This document shows positions 36,131 to 45,499 of a stretch of DNA of 64,000 bases, one piece after another. Numbering within the stretch: the first letter of the stretch is position 1; the number at the start of each line of letters is the position of its first letter. The stretch spans positions 150,679 to 214,678 of the forward strand of contig JANQJP010000090.1 of the NCBI GenBank assembly GCA_028281575.1, read 5' to 3'. Made by a program: the position numbers and the translations under genes. The DNA comes from Cellvibrionaceae bacterium. Its GTDB lineage: Bacteria > Pseudomonadota > Gammaproteobacteria > Pseudomonadales > Cellvibrionaceae. The notes beneath the pieces were generated by a model. The model saw only the letters and a program-made list of their open reading frames with translations. It did not search any database and was not told the origin of the DNA.

Positions 36131-39100
36131 TTAGCTGCTAGCGATAAGTTTCGCTTCGCTAAAATTCACTTTACCCGAAGCGAGCTTGGGAATTTCATCC
36201 ACAATTTTATATTTCGCCGGTAGCGCCAGGGTGCTTAAGCCCTGATTTTTTAACGCTTCTGCATCAATAAGCGGTTCGATTTCTACAGTGCTAAGCGCGA
36301 CAAGTTGCTCGCCCTTTTTTTCACTTTCTATTGCGACAACCAGCACTTCTATATCTTCATCGTTTTTGTCGCTTACTATGGTTCGAATGGCAACTTCGAC
36401 CTGAGACAGTCCGACCATTTCACCGCCGATTTTTGCAAAGCGCGAGTAACGGTCGACAATAAATAAAAAACCATCGTCGTCGATATAACCTTTGTCACCC
36501 GTCACATACCAGCGCATACCGTCGATGGTTTTAATCACGCCGTCTGTCTTTTCAGGGTTATTTAAATAACCCTGCATCACTTGTACGCCGCCAATAAGTA
36601 CCATGCCCTGCTCGCCGGTATCGCACTCGGTGAAATGCGTGGGATCTACGATACGAATGCTCGTGCCTGGCAGTGGCATACCCACCGACTGTATTTTGTT
36701 GCCTGTTTGAACTTTAAAATCCTGCACGCCGATTTTGTCCGGTAGGTTGACGGACACAACTGGTGTGGTTTCCGTCGTGCCATAACCTTCATAGATGGGG
36801 CGTTTAAATTTGTCTTCAAATTGTTGTTTAACATCACTCTGTAATTTTTCTGCGCCACTTACTACCAGGCGCAAGCTCGACAACATCAGTGGATGGACAC
36901 GTCTATTTTTAATATAAAAACGCAGGAATGTTGAGGTGCCAAACAAAATACTTATTTGATGGCGTGTAATTAATTTTGCGCAGCCAAGTGCATCCGTTGG
37001 GTCGGCATGACAAACAACAGGGATACCTTCAAGCATTGGCAGCATTTGCGTTACCGTAAGACCGAAGGCGTGGAACGGAGGTAAATTCCCGAGAATGACA
37101 TCATCGGCTTGCGGATCGAGCACCGTCATAATTTGCTTTATATTTGCGCTGACATTTTTATGCGAGAGACAGACGCCCTTGGGTTTCCCCTCGCTGCCGC
37201 TGGAAAATAAAATACACGCGGTACTTTCTGCATCTACTTTTTTGCACAAAATTTTTGTTGCAAGTACGCGAGGCAACAATCGAGCGTATATCAGTGCGCT
37301 TATCTTTTGTGTCAGCGTGATGGTCGGTTTTATATCTTCAAGGAAGACCAGGCGTGCGTCCTTGCATAATTCCGCGAGATTAATTCCGCGAGAGTGCAGT
37401 TTTTTCTCGAGTCTGCGCGAGCTGATAACCACTTCTATATTGGCCTGCTCCAGTGCCGATTGAAATGCGGCCTCACCGGCGGTGAAGTTAAGGTTGACCA
37501 GCGTTTTCCCCTGCTGCAACAGCGCCATATTGCCAATCGCACAGCCGACACTGGCGGGCAGAGCGACACCGATATTGGTACCGCTTAGGTGTTTTTTTAG
37601 TGCAAACGAAAGTGCAGATGAAGCGACCAGGGCTGCGTTGCCAGATAGGCTGGTACCCATGCCGTCGCTGATAAGTGTTGAACGCCCGACCCGTCTGGCA
37701 CTTTGAACCCATTGTTCCGACAGTGGTGAAAGTTCGTCACAGTATTCGTTCCAGGAATCGACCGACAGTTCAAAAATTTTACGTTTAAGTCGGTCGCTGG
37801 ATATGTTGTTCGCCAGTGGTTTACCCAGCGCGATAATCAGGTCGCGGGCACCGAAGCTGCGCGAACGACTTTTAAATTCCGCAGTTGCTCGGGACCACTT
37901 GCTACCCCAAAGCCCATGCAGGTAGAAAGGAATAATTGGGATGTTCTCGTCCATCATGCCACTCAGCTTTTCATAGCCTTTGCGAAATTCGACCATATGA
38001 CCGGTGCGGCTTAATGTGCCCTCGGGAAACAGGCAGACGATTTCTCCCTGCTTCAGTCGCTCCGCTACGATATCCAGCGATTTTTTTGCTCCGGGACCTT
38101 GTTCGATGGGAATGCAGCCAAACAAATCGAAAAACCATTTTAGGTACCAGCGCTCATAAATGCTGCGAATCATTACAAAGCGGACTGGGCGCGGAATGGC
38201 GAGTTGAATAATTGCCCAGTCAATCCAGCTCACGTGGTTGCCCAGCAAAAGCACGCCGCCCTGTGCTGGAATGTTTTTCATGCCTTGCACGCGCACCTTG
38301 TAACCACCTTTAATCACCAGGCGCAGGAGGATGCGAACAAAGCTTTGCGGCAATTGATAAATGGTATAGCCACATCCGATCACCGCGATGACGGCGATAA
38401 GTTGGAGCAGGCTCTTACTCGATAGCGATAAATAAGCAAAGGCAGCGGTGAGGACCAAGAAGCTAAACATCGCGACGTTTTGAATCCAGTTATTCGCCGC
38501 CAGAGTTTTGCCAAGTTCACCTTCGCGCGCCTGAAATTGAATGAGTGCGTTCAACGGAACGATGAACATGCCGCCAGCCGTACCGATAAACAAAAACGCC
38601 AGCGCAGAAAAATAGGGATTGCTAAGCGTAGGCAATATGCTGAGGCCAACGGCGATGCCAAGTGCTGCAATGGGCAGTATTCCGAGCTCAATATGATTGC
38701 GCGACGCTTTACCAGCAATAAAGGAGCCCCACGCAATGCCAATACCTGAACAGGCAATCACGGCTTGTAGCGCAATTGTATTTTCGATGCCGGTTTGGGT
38801 TTTTAAGAAGGCTGGAAACGCCGCAATCATCACTTGCCCAATCGCCCAAAAAGTAGCGAGGCCGATCGCCGCCAGGCGGATAGCTTTATTGCGTGCCATG
38901 GGTTCCAGGCTGTCGGCGAGGATATTTTTCTTCGTTGCTGGTTTGCTTGTTGGTACCGTGGCTGTCGCGGGAAAGTTGGGCAGCTTGTAACTCATGACCA
39001 GCTCAATGGTCGCTGTCAGCAATAAGACCCATCCGATGGGGGCGATGTGTTGTAGCAGTGCATTTTTATCTGTTAACTCGGGGGAGTACATGCTCTCAAA

Positions 39101-39583
39101 CAATATAGAGAATGCAAGCGTGCCAGCGAGAATGGACGTGATGACCAGTGCTGATACAACACCGTTGGCTTCACCGAGACGGTTTTTACCAAACATCTCC
39201 TTGATATAACCCATTTTTGCCGGTGAATAGAAAGCGGATTGTGTGGCGAGTAAAAAGGTGAATGCGAAAGCGGCCCAAAACCAGCCCAGGTAATAGCTCA
39301 CACATATGCCGCAGCAGAGAATCACCGCCAGCCAGGCCGTTGTGCGCATAACTTTGGCTTTGTTGAATATATCTGACGCGCGACCTGCGGGGTAAAAGAG
39401 CAAAATATATGGCAGTAGTATCATGCTGTTGAGTACCGCGGTGAGAATAATCTGGGTCTGCTCTTCATAGAGTTTGAAGATGGTGTTTTGGATAACAATT
39501 TTGTGGCCGAGGTCCACAAACGCGTTGAGAAAAATCACCGTAAAGAAGGGCATGGCGCCAGCAAAACTAACCAGTCTTTTCAT
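36131..39583 (-). CDS. Aas-type fusion: MFS lysophospholipid transporter, acyltransferase, acyl-ACP/CoA ligase
   Basis: 1150 residues from the ATG at 39583, which has AAAGGA 8 nt upstream; another ATG 39 nt earlier lacks one. Residues 1 to about 410 form a 12-helix MFS domain like LplT. About 420-620 is a PlsC acyltransferase (LLGNHVSWIDWA with the HX4D motif, FPEGTLSR). About 650-1150 is an AMP-binding ligase (ILFSSGSEGKPKGVCLSH, YGTTETTP, YVTGDKGYID, and GKVNF with the C-terminal Lys). The set flips 2-acyl lysophospholipids inward and re-acylates them, as E. coli LplT and Aas do as separate proteins. It is divergent from an HTH regulator. Confidence 0.9.
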   Translation of the reverse strand: MKRLVSFAGAMPFFTVIFLNAFVDLGHKIVIQNTIFKLYEEQTQIILTAVLNSMILLPYILLFYPAGRASDIFNKAKVMRTTAWLAVILCCGICVSYYLGWFWAAFAFTFLLATQSAFYSPAKMGYIKEMFGKNRLGEANGVVSALVITSILAGTLAFSILFESMYSPELTDKNALLQHIAPIGWVLLLTATIELVMSYKLPNFPATATVPTSKPATKKNILADSLEPMARNKAIRLAAIGLATFWAIGQVMIAAFPAFLKTQTGIENTIALQAVIACSGIGIAWGSFIAGKASRNHIELGILPIAALGIAVGLSILPTLSNPYFSALAFLFIGTAGGMFIVPLNALIQFQAREGELGKTLAANNWIQNVAMFSFLVLTAAFAYLSLSSKSLLQLIAVIAVIGCGYTIYQLPQSFVRILLRLVIKGGYKVRVQGMKNIPAQGGVLLLGNHVSWIDWAIIQLAIPRPVRFVMIRSIYERWYLKWFFDLFGCIPIEQGPGAKKSLDIVAERLKQGEIVCLFPEGTLSRTGHMVEFRKGYEKLSGMMDENIPIIPFYLHGLWGSKWSRATAEFKSRSRSFGARDLIIALGKPLANNISSDRLKRKIFELSVDSWNEYCDELSPLSEQWVQSARRVGRSTLISDGMGTSLSGNAALVASSALSFALKKHLSGTNIGVALPASVGCAIGNMALLQQGKTLVNLNFTAGEAAFQSALEQANIEVVISSRRLEKKLHSRGINLAELCKDARLVFLEDIKPTITLTQKISALIYARLLPRVLATKILCKKVDAESTACILFSSGSEGKPKGVCLSHKNVSANIKQIMTVLDPQADDVILGNLPPFHAFGLTVTQMLPMLEGIPVVCHADPTDALGCAKLITRHQISILFGTSTFLRFYIKNRRVHPLMLSSLRLVVSGAEKLQSDVKQQFEDKFKRPIYEGYGTTETTPVVSVNLPDKIGVQDFKVQTGNKIQSVGMPLPGTSIRIVDPTHFTECDTGEQGMVLIGGVQVMQGYLNNPEKTDGVIKTIDGMRWYVTGDKGYIDDDGFLFIVDRYSRFAKIGGEMVGLSQVEVAIRTIVSDKNDEDIEVLVVAIESEKKGEQLVALSTVEIEPLIDAEALKNQGLSTLALPAKYKIVDEIPKLASGKVNFSEAKLIASS

Positions 39584-39759
39584 TTTTGGGTCCTTTAAAC
39601 ATCCATTTGCGACGTATCGCATCGCGCTGCTGATTTGAGAAGCGTTTATTTTGCAGCTATTGGTTCAGGCGTTAACCTATTTTTCTTATGTTTTAATTTA
39701 TTGTCACAAAAGTATCAATATATGCTACTTTGATGGTTTAAGAGTACGAGGAGACAATA

Positions 39760-40494
39760 GTGGCAGATTCTCGACAACTTCTAAATACGCTAAAGCGGCA
39801 ATTGAGATCCCAAAACATTCGCTATGCCCGCGTTGCCGAGCACCTGGGTCTCAGTGAAGCATCGATTAAACGCATGTTCGCCAGTGGACAGCTGAGCTTG
39901 CCGCGCCTGGAGAAGATCTGTGCTTTGGTAAGCTGGGATCTCGTCGATTTGGCTAAGGCGGCCGATGCGAACGTCAGTCGGGTTGATCAGTTATCAGATG
40001 ATCAGGAGCGTGAAATCGCTGCCGACATAGCACTCTTGCTGGTGGCCGTGAGCGTTATTAATGGCTATAGCTTCGACGATATCGTTGAGCAGTTCACCCT
40101 GACAGAGCATGAGTGTATTCGCAAACTTGCCAAACTGGACAAGCTCAACCTCATCGAGCTGTTGCCGGGAAATCGCATTAAATTAAAGATATCGCGCAAT
40201 TTTCGCTGGAATCCCCGGGGGCCTATTCAACGCTTTTTCCTGGATAAAGTTGTCGATCAGTTTTTTCACTCTGATTTTGCCAAAAGCAACGAGAAGCTGA
40301 TTGTTATGAACGGCATGTTGAGCCCCGCCGACAATCATGCGTTTCAACTTGCAATGCAAAAGTTTGCGGAGAGTTTTAGTAACATTGCGCAGGATAAAAC
40401 AGCTGAAGGCATTAAGGGCAGAGAGGGTTGCACCATGGTGTTGGCATTGCGCGCGTGGCGTTTCTCCCTCTTTCAACCTTTTGCTAAACCCTAA
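39760..40494 (+). CDS. XRE-like helix-turn-helix regulator
   Basis: 244 residues from a GTG at 39760 preceded by GAGGAG. An N-terminal Cro/C1-type HTH occupies about residues 8-60 (YARVAEHLGLSEASIKRMF as the DNA-reading unit). About 75-160 contains a second helical part with a winged-helix-like EHECIRKLAKLDKLNLIELLPG segment. The C-terminal domain (FSNIAQDKT...) is unassigned. It is divergent from the Aas-like gene with about 175 nt between starts, so it may regulate phospholipid turnover; that is inference. A foldback repeat follows 170 nt downstream. Confidence 0.8.
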   Translation: MADSRQLLNTLKRQLRSQNIRYARVAEHLGLSEASIKRMFASGQLSLPRLEKICALVSWDLVDLAKAADANVSRVDQLSDDQEREIAADIALLLVAVSVINGYSFDDIVEQFTLTEHECIRKLAKLDKLNLIELLPGNRIKLKISRNFRWNPRGPIQRFFLDKVVDQFFHSDFAKSNEKLIVMNGMLSPADNHAFQLAMQKFAESFSNIAQDKTAEGIKGREGCTMVLALRAWRFSLFQPFAKP

Positions 40495-40661
40495 ATGATC
40501 TTTAACTTGATGTGCCAAATTGGCATCTCAAACTATCTAAAGGTAACGATATTTTCGTCCAGTCTGTAACTCAACATTAATGCCTGTATTTTAACCATTG
40601 TTGGGGATATTACTGGAACATATGCCTATTTGGATTGGTCAGTTTAAACGGGATACGAGGT

Positions 40662-40895
40662 ATGGATTGGGTGGGTGCCTGCACTAGAGATACGCCATAA
40701 ATACCTGCAAGCAGGCCCGGCCCAAAATCATAGATTTTTGTTGTTACGCGGAGCGAAGCAGTGCTTCACTTTAATCCGCTTCACCCATGTAGGCTCTGCG
40801 CCAGCATCTCGACAACGGCTCCTGCGTTGTTCTAATGTCCGCCATCCGTGGCGGAACTTGCTGGCGAAGGTCTCTAGTGCAGGCACCCAATCCAT
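40662..40895. repeat. Foldback repeat copy 6 (alpha and beta modules, inverted)
   Basis: Left arm 40662-40690 and right arm 40871-40895 pair along their whole length except for a 4-nt duplication in the left arm (GGGTGGGTG against GGGTG). The interior reads as the reverse complement of copies 2 and 7. Beta comes first (GCAGGCCCGGCCCAAAATC, GCGAAGCAGTGCTTC hairpin, TAATCCGCTTCACCC), then CATGTAGGCTCTGC and inverted alpha with its 17-nt hairpin at 40813-40829. It occupies most of the 459-nt gap between the HTH gene and rsmE; nothing else is seen in that gap. Confidence 0.9.
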
Positions 40896-40953
40896 GCTTC
40901 TCATGGGATAGCAATGATCTTTATTTCTAAATTCTAGGGTTTGTGAGTAAGCT

Positions 40954-41694
40954 CTAGAGGTCGCCCCAGCGATGTTGCAATATCGCCAATGCTGCAATGG
41001 GGGCGGTTTCGGTTCGCATTACCCGAGGCCCCAAGCGCAATGGCTGATAATTTTCACCAATTGCCCGAGAGATTTCGCCTTCAGCTAAGCCGCCTTCCGG
41101 GCCAATAAGCAGGGTAACGGATGTTGGCGCTTCGTGTTCAGTAAAGTTTTGTTCGCTGCGATGGTGCAAAACAAATTTTAATTCGTCGCTGTGCGTGTCA
41201 ATAAAATCTTCGAAATGTATTGCGGTGTTTAGTTGAGGCAGCGAGCAGCGTCCGCTCTGTTCGCAGGCACCTATCATTATTTTTCGCCAGGCGTGATGTT
41301 TTTTTTCTAAGCGCTCTGCGTTTAGTTTGATTTCGGTACGCTCGGTAAATAGTGGCGTAATTGTACTGACACCTAATTCGCTTGCTTTTTGTAGCACTAG
41401 GTCGAAGCGGTCTCCTCTAGAAATACCGGCGGCCAAATGTGTCTTAAGTGGTGATTCCAATTCCCTGGTGTGAAATTCACCAACGGCGATTGTGGCATTT
41501 TTTTTGGTTTTTCCGACCAGTGCCGCGGCAAACTGTCCGTGATGGTTGTCGGTAGCGCGTCCGTTAAAAACGGTCAGGGCGCGCCCAAGGTCCATACGCA
41601 AAACTTTTAGTAAATGATGTGATGGCGCCTCACCCAGGATGACCTCACTATTTTCCGCGAGGTCCTGGTCGGTGTAGATGCGTGGGACGCGCAT
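40954..41694 (-). CDS. rsmE: 16S rRNA m3U1498 methyltransferase RsmE
   Basis: 246 residues. A PUA-like N-terminal domain (about 1-75, MRVPRIYTDQDLA...HHLLKVLRMDLG) is followed by a SPOUT methyltransferase domain with the knotted SAM site: VTLLIGPEGGLAEGEI and LRLGPRVMRTETAPIAAL. The enzyme methylates N3 of U1498 in 16S rRNA using SAM. Its ATG shares one base with the metF stop, placing it as the last gene of the SAM-cycle operon, a plausible placement for a SAM consumer. Confidence 0.93.
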   Translation of the reverse strand: MRVPRIYTDQDLAENSEVILGEAPSHHLLKVLRMDLGRALTVFNGRATDNHHGQFAAALVGKTKKNATIAVGEFHTRELESPLKTHLAAGISRGDRFDLVLQKASELGVSTITPLFTERTEIKLNAERLEKKHHAWRKIMIGACEQSGRCSLPQLNTAIHFEDFIDTHSDELKFVLHHRSEQNFTEHEAPTSVTLLIGPEGGLAEGEISRAIGENYQPLRLGPRVMRTETAPIAALAILQHRWGDL

Positions 41695-42536
41695 TAGGCG
41701 AGATCGAGATTAAGCACGATTTGTCGAGTGGGTTCTATTTGATTCATCGTGTAAAAATGCAGCCCCGGCGCATCATTGTCTAACAGTGTTTCACATAGCT
41801 CGCTTATTAAATCGATACCAAAATTAACAAGACTTTCCTGGTCATCGCCAAAACTTTCCAGGCGCTTGCGTATCCAACGTGGAATTTCTGCACCGCAGAT
41901 GTCGCTAAAGCGAGAGAGGTTTTTAAAATTTGTTATTGGCATAATGCCGGGATAAATGGGTTTGTCTATGCCCGCGCGTTGACAGTGGTCCATAAAGTAG
42001 AAAAAGGCATCGGGGTTAAAAAAGTACTGGGTAATCGCACTATTTGCTCCCGCATCGAGTTTGCCTTTTAAATAGTGAACGTCGTCATCATAGCTTTTGG
42101 CTTCGGGATGGATTTCAGGATACGCTGCAACAGCCAAATAAAAGTGCTCGCCAAAATGCTCACGAATAAATGCCACTAATTCATTGGCGTAAACCAATTG
42201 CAAGGCTCCACCTACGCCTGAGGGCATATCACCGCGCAAAGCGACAATACGGTTAATGCCGGCATTTTTATATTCGTTAAGCAGTGCGAGCATAGAGTTT
42301 TTATCGTCGCCACCAAAACTTAAGTGTGGCGCCACATCGAAACCTTCGCTGCGCATCTGCGTGACTATGCCTTTAGTGTTGTCTCGCGTTGTTCCGCCCG
42401 CGCCATAAGTAACTGAAAAATATTCTGGTTTGAGTTGTTGTAATTCTCTGCGAGTTGTTACGAGCTTTTCCCTGCCAGCATCTGTCTTGGGAGGAAAAAA
42501 CTCGAAACTTATGTGCACTTGCGATGCGTCGCTCAT
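41694..42536 (-). CDS. metF: 5,10-methylenetetrahydrofolate reductase
   Basis: 280 residues, an FAD-dependent TIM barrel supplying 5-methyl-THF for methionine synthesis. Visible are ISFEFFPPKTDAG at the N-terminus (catalytic Glu in FEFFPPK), SVTYGAGGTTRDNT, NRIVALRGDMP and VAAYPEIHPEA. Length is normal for the bacterial enzyme. GAGAGAAG precedes the ATG. It lies 28 nt downstream of ahcY and overlaps rsmE by one base. Confidence 0.95.
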   Translation of the reverse strand: MSDASQVHISFEFFPPKTDAGREKLVTTRRELQQLKPEYFSVTYGAGGTTRDNTKGIVTQMRSEGFDVAPHLSFGGDDKNSMLALLNEYKNAGINRIVALRGDMPSGVGGALQLVYANELVAFIREHFGEHFYLAVAAYPEIHPEAKSYDDDVHYLKGKLDAGANSAITQYFFNPDAFFYFMDHCQRAGIDKPIYPGIMPITNFKNLSRFSDICGAEIPRWIRKRLESFGDDQESLVNFGIDLISELCETLLDNDAPGLHFYTMNQIEPTRQIVLNLDLA

Positions 42537-42564
42537 TATCTTCTCTCAAATATTTGTGTAGGAA

Positions 42565-43977
42565 TTAATATTTGTAGCTGTCGGGTTTGAATGGGCCTTC
42601 CAGGTTTACATTAATATATTCAGCCTGTTCGCTGCGAAGCTTAGTGATGATGCCGCCAAAACCTTCAACCATTGCCAGAGCAACTTCTTCATCTAGTTTT
42701 TTCGGTAACACTTTGACATAAATATTTTTCGATTTTTCTTCAGCGGGTAGATTGGCAAAGCCTTGCTCGTATAAATATATTTGTGCAAGCACCTGGTTTG
42801 CAAACGAACCATCCATAATGCGTGACGGATGGCCAGTTGCATTGCCTAAGTTAGCCAGGCGACCTTCCGATAATAAAATAAGGTGATCGTTAGTTACTTT
42901 GTCGCGATAAATTTTATGGACTTGTGGTTTCACTTCATCCCATTCCCAGTTGTCGCGCATATATTGCGTGTCGATTTCATTGTCGAAATGACCGATGTTA
43001 CAAACTACCGCGCCGCTTTTTAAGCTTTGCAACATAGCGGCGTCGCAGACATTTATATTGCCGGTGGTGGTGACAACCAAATCTGTTGTACCCAATAAAG
43101 CCGTATTAATGTCGTTTTTGCTGCCGGTGTTTATACCGTCGTTATACGGAGACACAACTTCAAAACCATCCATACAGGCTTGCATGGCACAGATTGGATC
43201 GATTTCAGAGATTTTTACGATCATACCCTCTTGACGCAAGGAAGCGGCAGAACCTTTACCCACATCACCGTAGCCGATGACAAGGGCTTTTTTTCCAGAC
43301 AGTAGGTGGTCGGTACCGCGCTTGATGGCATCATTTAAACTGTGGCGGCAGCCATATTTATTGTCATTTTTAGACTTGGTTACAGCGTCATTAACATTGA
43401 TAGCGGGAACTTTAAGTTCGTTGTTTTCCATCATTTCCAATAGACGGTGAACGCCAGTGGTTGTCTCTTCTGAAATGCCGTGGATACGGTCTAGCAAGGC
43501 ACCATATTTTTCGTGTGCAACTTGTGTCAGGTCGCCGCCATCATCGAGGATCATATTGGCGTCCCAGACTTGGCCGTCTTTCAAAATAGTTTGTTCGATA
43601 CACCACCAGAACTCTTCTTCGGTTTCGCCTTTCCAGGCAAATACGGGAATGCCTGCGGCGGCGACTGCAGCGGCGGCGTGATCTTGAGTAGAAAAAATAT
43701 TGCACGATGACCAGCGAACTTCTGCACCGAGCGCCACTAAGGTCTCAATCAGCACGGCCGTTTGAATGGTCATGTGAATACAGCCCATAATTTTTGCGCC
43801 GGCCAATGGCTGGGCTTCTTTATATTTTGTTCGCAAAGCCATGAGCGCCGGCATCTCGCCTTCGGCAATCTCAATTTCTTTGCGGCCCCAGCGCGCGTCC
43901 TGCTCAAATTCCTCCTGGGTTTTTGCGGCTACTTTAAAGTCGCTAAAATTATTCAATGCCTGTACTGCTGCGTTCAT
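42565..43977 (-). CDS. ahcY: Adenosylhomocysteinase
   Basis: 470 residues. The enzyme hydrolyses S-adenosylhomocysteine to adenosine and homocysteine with tightly bound NAD. Recognisable parts are [16 protein letters not shown] (substrate domain), [19 protein letters not shown] (catalytic Lys and Asp), [14 protein letters not shown] (NAD site) and the conserved C-terminus PFKPDSYKY. The proteobacterial insert around residues 150-190 is present. GCAGGAGA lies upstream of the ATG. A foldback repeat separates it from metK; both are probably in the sahR operon. Confidence 0.97.
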   Translation of the reverse strand: MNAAVQALNNFSDFKVAAKTQEEFEQDARWGRKEIEIAEGEMPALMALRTKYKEAQPLAGAKIMGCIHMTIQTAVLIETLVALGAEVRWSSCNIFSTQDHAAAAVAAAGIPVFAWKGETEEEFWWCIEQTILKDGQVWDANMILDDGGDLTQVAHEKYGALLDRIHGISEETTTGVHRLLEMMENNELKVPAINVNDAVTKSKNDNKYGCRHSLNDAIKRGTDHLLSGKKALVIGYGDVGKGSAASLRQEGMIVKISEIDPICAMQACMDGFEVVSPYNDGINTGSKNDINTALLGTTDLVVTTTGNINVCDAAMLQSLKSGAVVCNIGHFDNEIDTQYMRDNWEWDEVKPQVHKIYRDKVTNDHLILLSEGRLANLGNATGHPSRIMDGSFANQVLAQIYLYEQGFANLPAEEKSKNIYVKVLPKKLDEEVALAMVEGFGGIITKLRSEQAEYINVNLEGPFKPDSYKY

Positions 43978-44064
43978 AATTGTCTCCTGCTCGCGCTTGC
44001 TGAGCGCTTCAAATGTGGTTGTTTAGTTAGGACCTAGGTCGCATTGTTACCCCGTAAACTCGGA

Positions 44065-44256
44065 GAGGCATAGATTGGGTGCTTGTACTCGAGACCTTCA
44101 CCAGCCTGGATGCTGGTGCAGAACCTACATGGGTGAAGCGGATGAAAGTGAAGCACTGCTTCGCTCCGCGTAACGACAAAAATCTATGATTTTGGGCCGG
44201 GCCTGCTTGCAGGTATTCACGGCGTGTCTCTAGTACAAGTGCGCAATTTATGTCTC
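44065..44256. repeat. Foldback repeat copy 7 (imperfect arms, nested beta module)
   Basis: Arms 44065-44095 and 44226-44256 (31 nt each) differ at six positions, four of which are G-T/G-U compatible. The inner boundary is GAGAC/GTCTC. The interior is the short alpha form (CTTCACCAGC...GATGCTGGTG) interrupted after TACATGG by an inverted beta module (GTGAAGCGGAT...GGGCCGGGCCTGCTTGC) before GTATTCACGGCG resumes. It fills the 354-nt gap between metK and ahcY; I see no riboswitch there. Confidence 0.88.
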
Positions 44257-44331
44257 GTGCTCTACTTAAATAACGTGATCCGATTGAGTGTATATGTTCC
44301 AGTAACACCGCAAAAAAGTTAATGAGATGGT

Positions 44332-45486
44332 CTAGATCGCGTTTTTTAACGCCTCAGCTCTATCAGTTTTTTCCCAAGTGAAATTTGGTTCTTCACGGCC
44401 GAAGTGGCCGTAGGCAGCTGTGGGTCCATAAATTGGACGCAACAGATCTAACATTTCGATAAGGCCGCGCGGGCGCAGATCAAAGTGTTCGCGTACGAGC
44501 GTCACTATTTTTTCGTCCGAAATTTTGCCAGTGCCAAACGTATTAATTGAGATGGATGTGGGTTCCGCAACACCGATGGCGTAGGAGACCTGAATTTCGC
44601 AGCGGTCTGCGAGCCCGGCGGCGACGATATTTTTCGCCACATAGCGACCCGCGTATGCTGCTGAGCGATCAACTTTGGATGGGTCTTTGCCCGAAAAGGC
44701 GCCGCCGCCATGACGTGCCATACCACCATAGGTATCCACAATAATTTTGCGCCCGGTTAAACCGCAATCACCTACTGGGCCGCCGATAATAAACTGGCCT
44801 GTTGGGTTGATGTGAAATTTGGTATCCGCATGCAGCCACTCCGCTGGCAGAACCGGTTTAATAATTTCTTCCATAACCGCTTCTTTGATATGTGCCTGGC
44901 TAATGTCGGGGTTGTGTTGCGTTGAGAGCACGACTGCATCAACGGCAACGGGGCGGCCGTTGTCGTAGCGCAAGGTCACTTGACTTTTAGCGTCCGGCCG
45001 CGACCACGTGTGCGTACCATTTTTACGCAGCTCGGCTTGTTTTTCGACGAGCCTGTGCGCGTAAAAAATAGGTGCGGGCATCAACACATTGGTTTCATTT
45101 GTTGCGTAACCGAACATAAGGCCCTGATCGCCAGCGCCGAGGTCTTTTTTGTCGCCCTCGTCCACACCCATCGCAATATCGGAGCTTTGTTTGCCGATCG
45201 CGTTTAATACCGCGCAGGAGGCACCATCAAATCCGACATCGGACGAGTCGTAGCCGATGTTGACAATAATGTCTCGAATTAAGTCTTCAAGGTCGACATA
45301 GGTATTGGTACGCACTTCCCCAGCAACGACGACCATGCCGGTTTTAACGAGAGTTTCTACCGCAACGCGTGCGTTCGGGTCATCGCTTAAAATTGCGTCC
45401 AATACGGTGTCGGAAATTTGATCCGCCATTTTATCTGGGTGACCCTCAGATACGGATTCAGAGGTAAAAATGGAATATTCTGCCAT
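44332..45486 (-). CDS. metK: S-adenosylmethionine synthetase
   Basis: 384 residues, full length. The enzyme makes SAM from methionine and ATP. Hallmarks are [14 protein letters not shown] (ATP/methionine site), [12 protein letters not shown] (signature 1) and [19 protein letters not shown] (signature 2, P-loop-like). The ATG at 45486 begins 13 nt after the sahR stop on the same strand, so the two are an operon. Confidence 0.97.
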   Translation of the reverse strand: MAEYSIFTSESVSEGHPDKMADQISDTVLDAILSDDPNARVAVETLVKTGMVVVAGEVRTNTYVDLEDLIRDIIVNIGYDSSDVGFDGASCAVLNAIGKQSSDIAMGVDEGDKKDLGAGDQGLMFGYATNETNVLMPAPIFYAHRLVEKQAELRKNGTHTWSRPDAKSQVTLRYDNGRPVAVDAVVLSTQHNPDISQAHIKEAVMEEIIKPVLPAEWLHADTKFHINPTGQFIIGGPVGDCGLTGRKIIVDTYGGMARHGGGAFSGKDPSKVDRSAAYAGRYVAKNIVAAGLADRCEIQVSYAIGVAEPTSISINTFGTGKISDEKIVTLVREHFDLRPRGLIEMLDLLRPIYGPTAAYGHFGREEPNFTWEKTDRAEALKNAI

Positions 45487-45499
45487 GATGAAACGAACT

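Noticed and set aside
39651..39857. 68-codon frame overlapping the start of the HTH regulator
   Set aside because: Overlaps in another frame a regulator with a strong GAGGAG site and a clear HTH; no independent support.
43978..44331. Possible SAH or SAM riboswitch upstream of ahcY
   Set aside because: The space is filled by the foldback repeat; the short sequence next to the ahcY start lacks the conserved SAH riboswitch core (GAGGAGCGCUGC-type) and no SAM aptamer pattern is seen.
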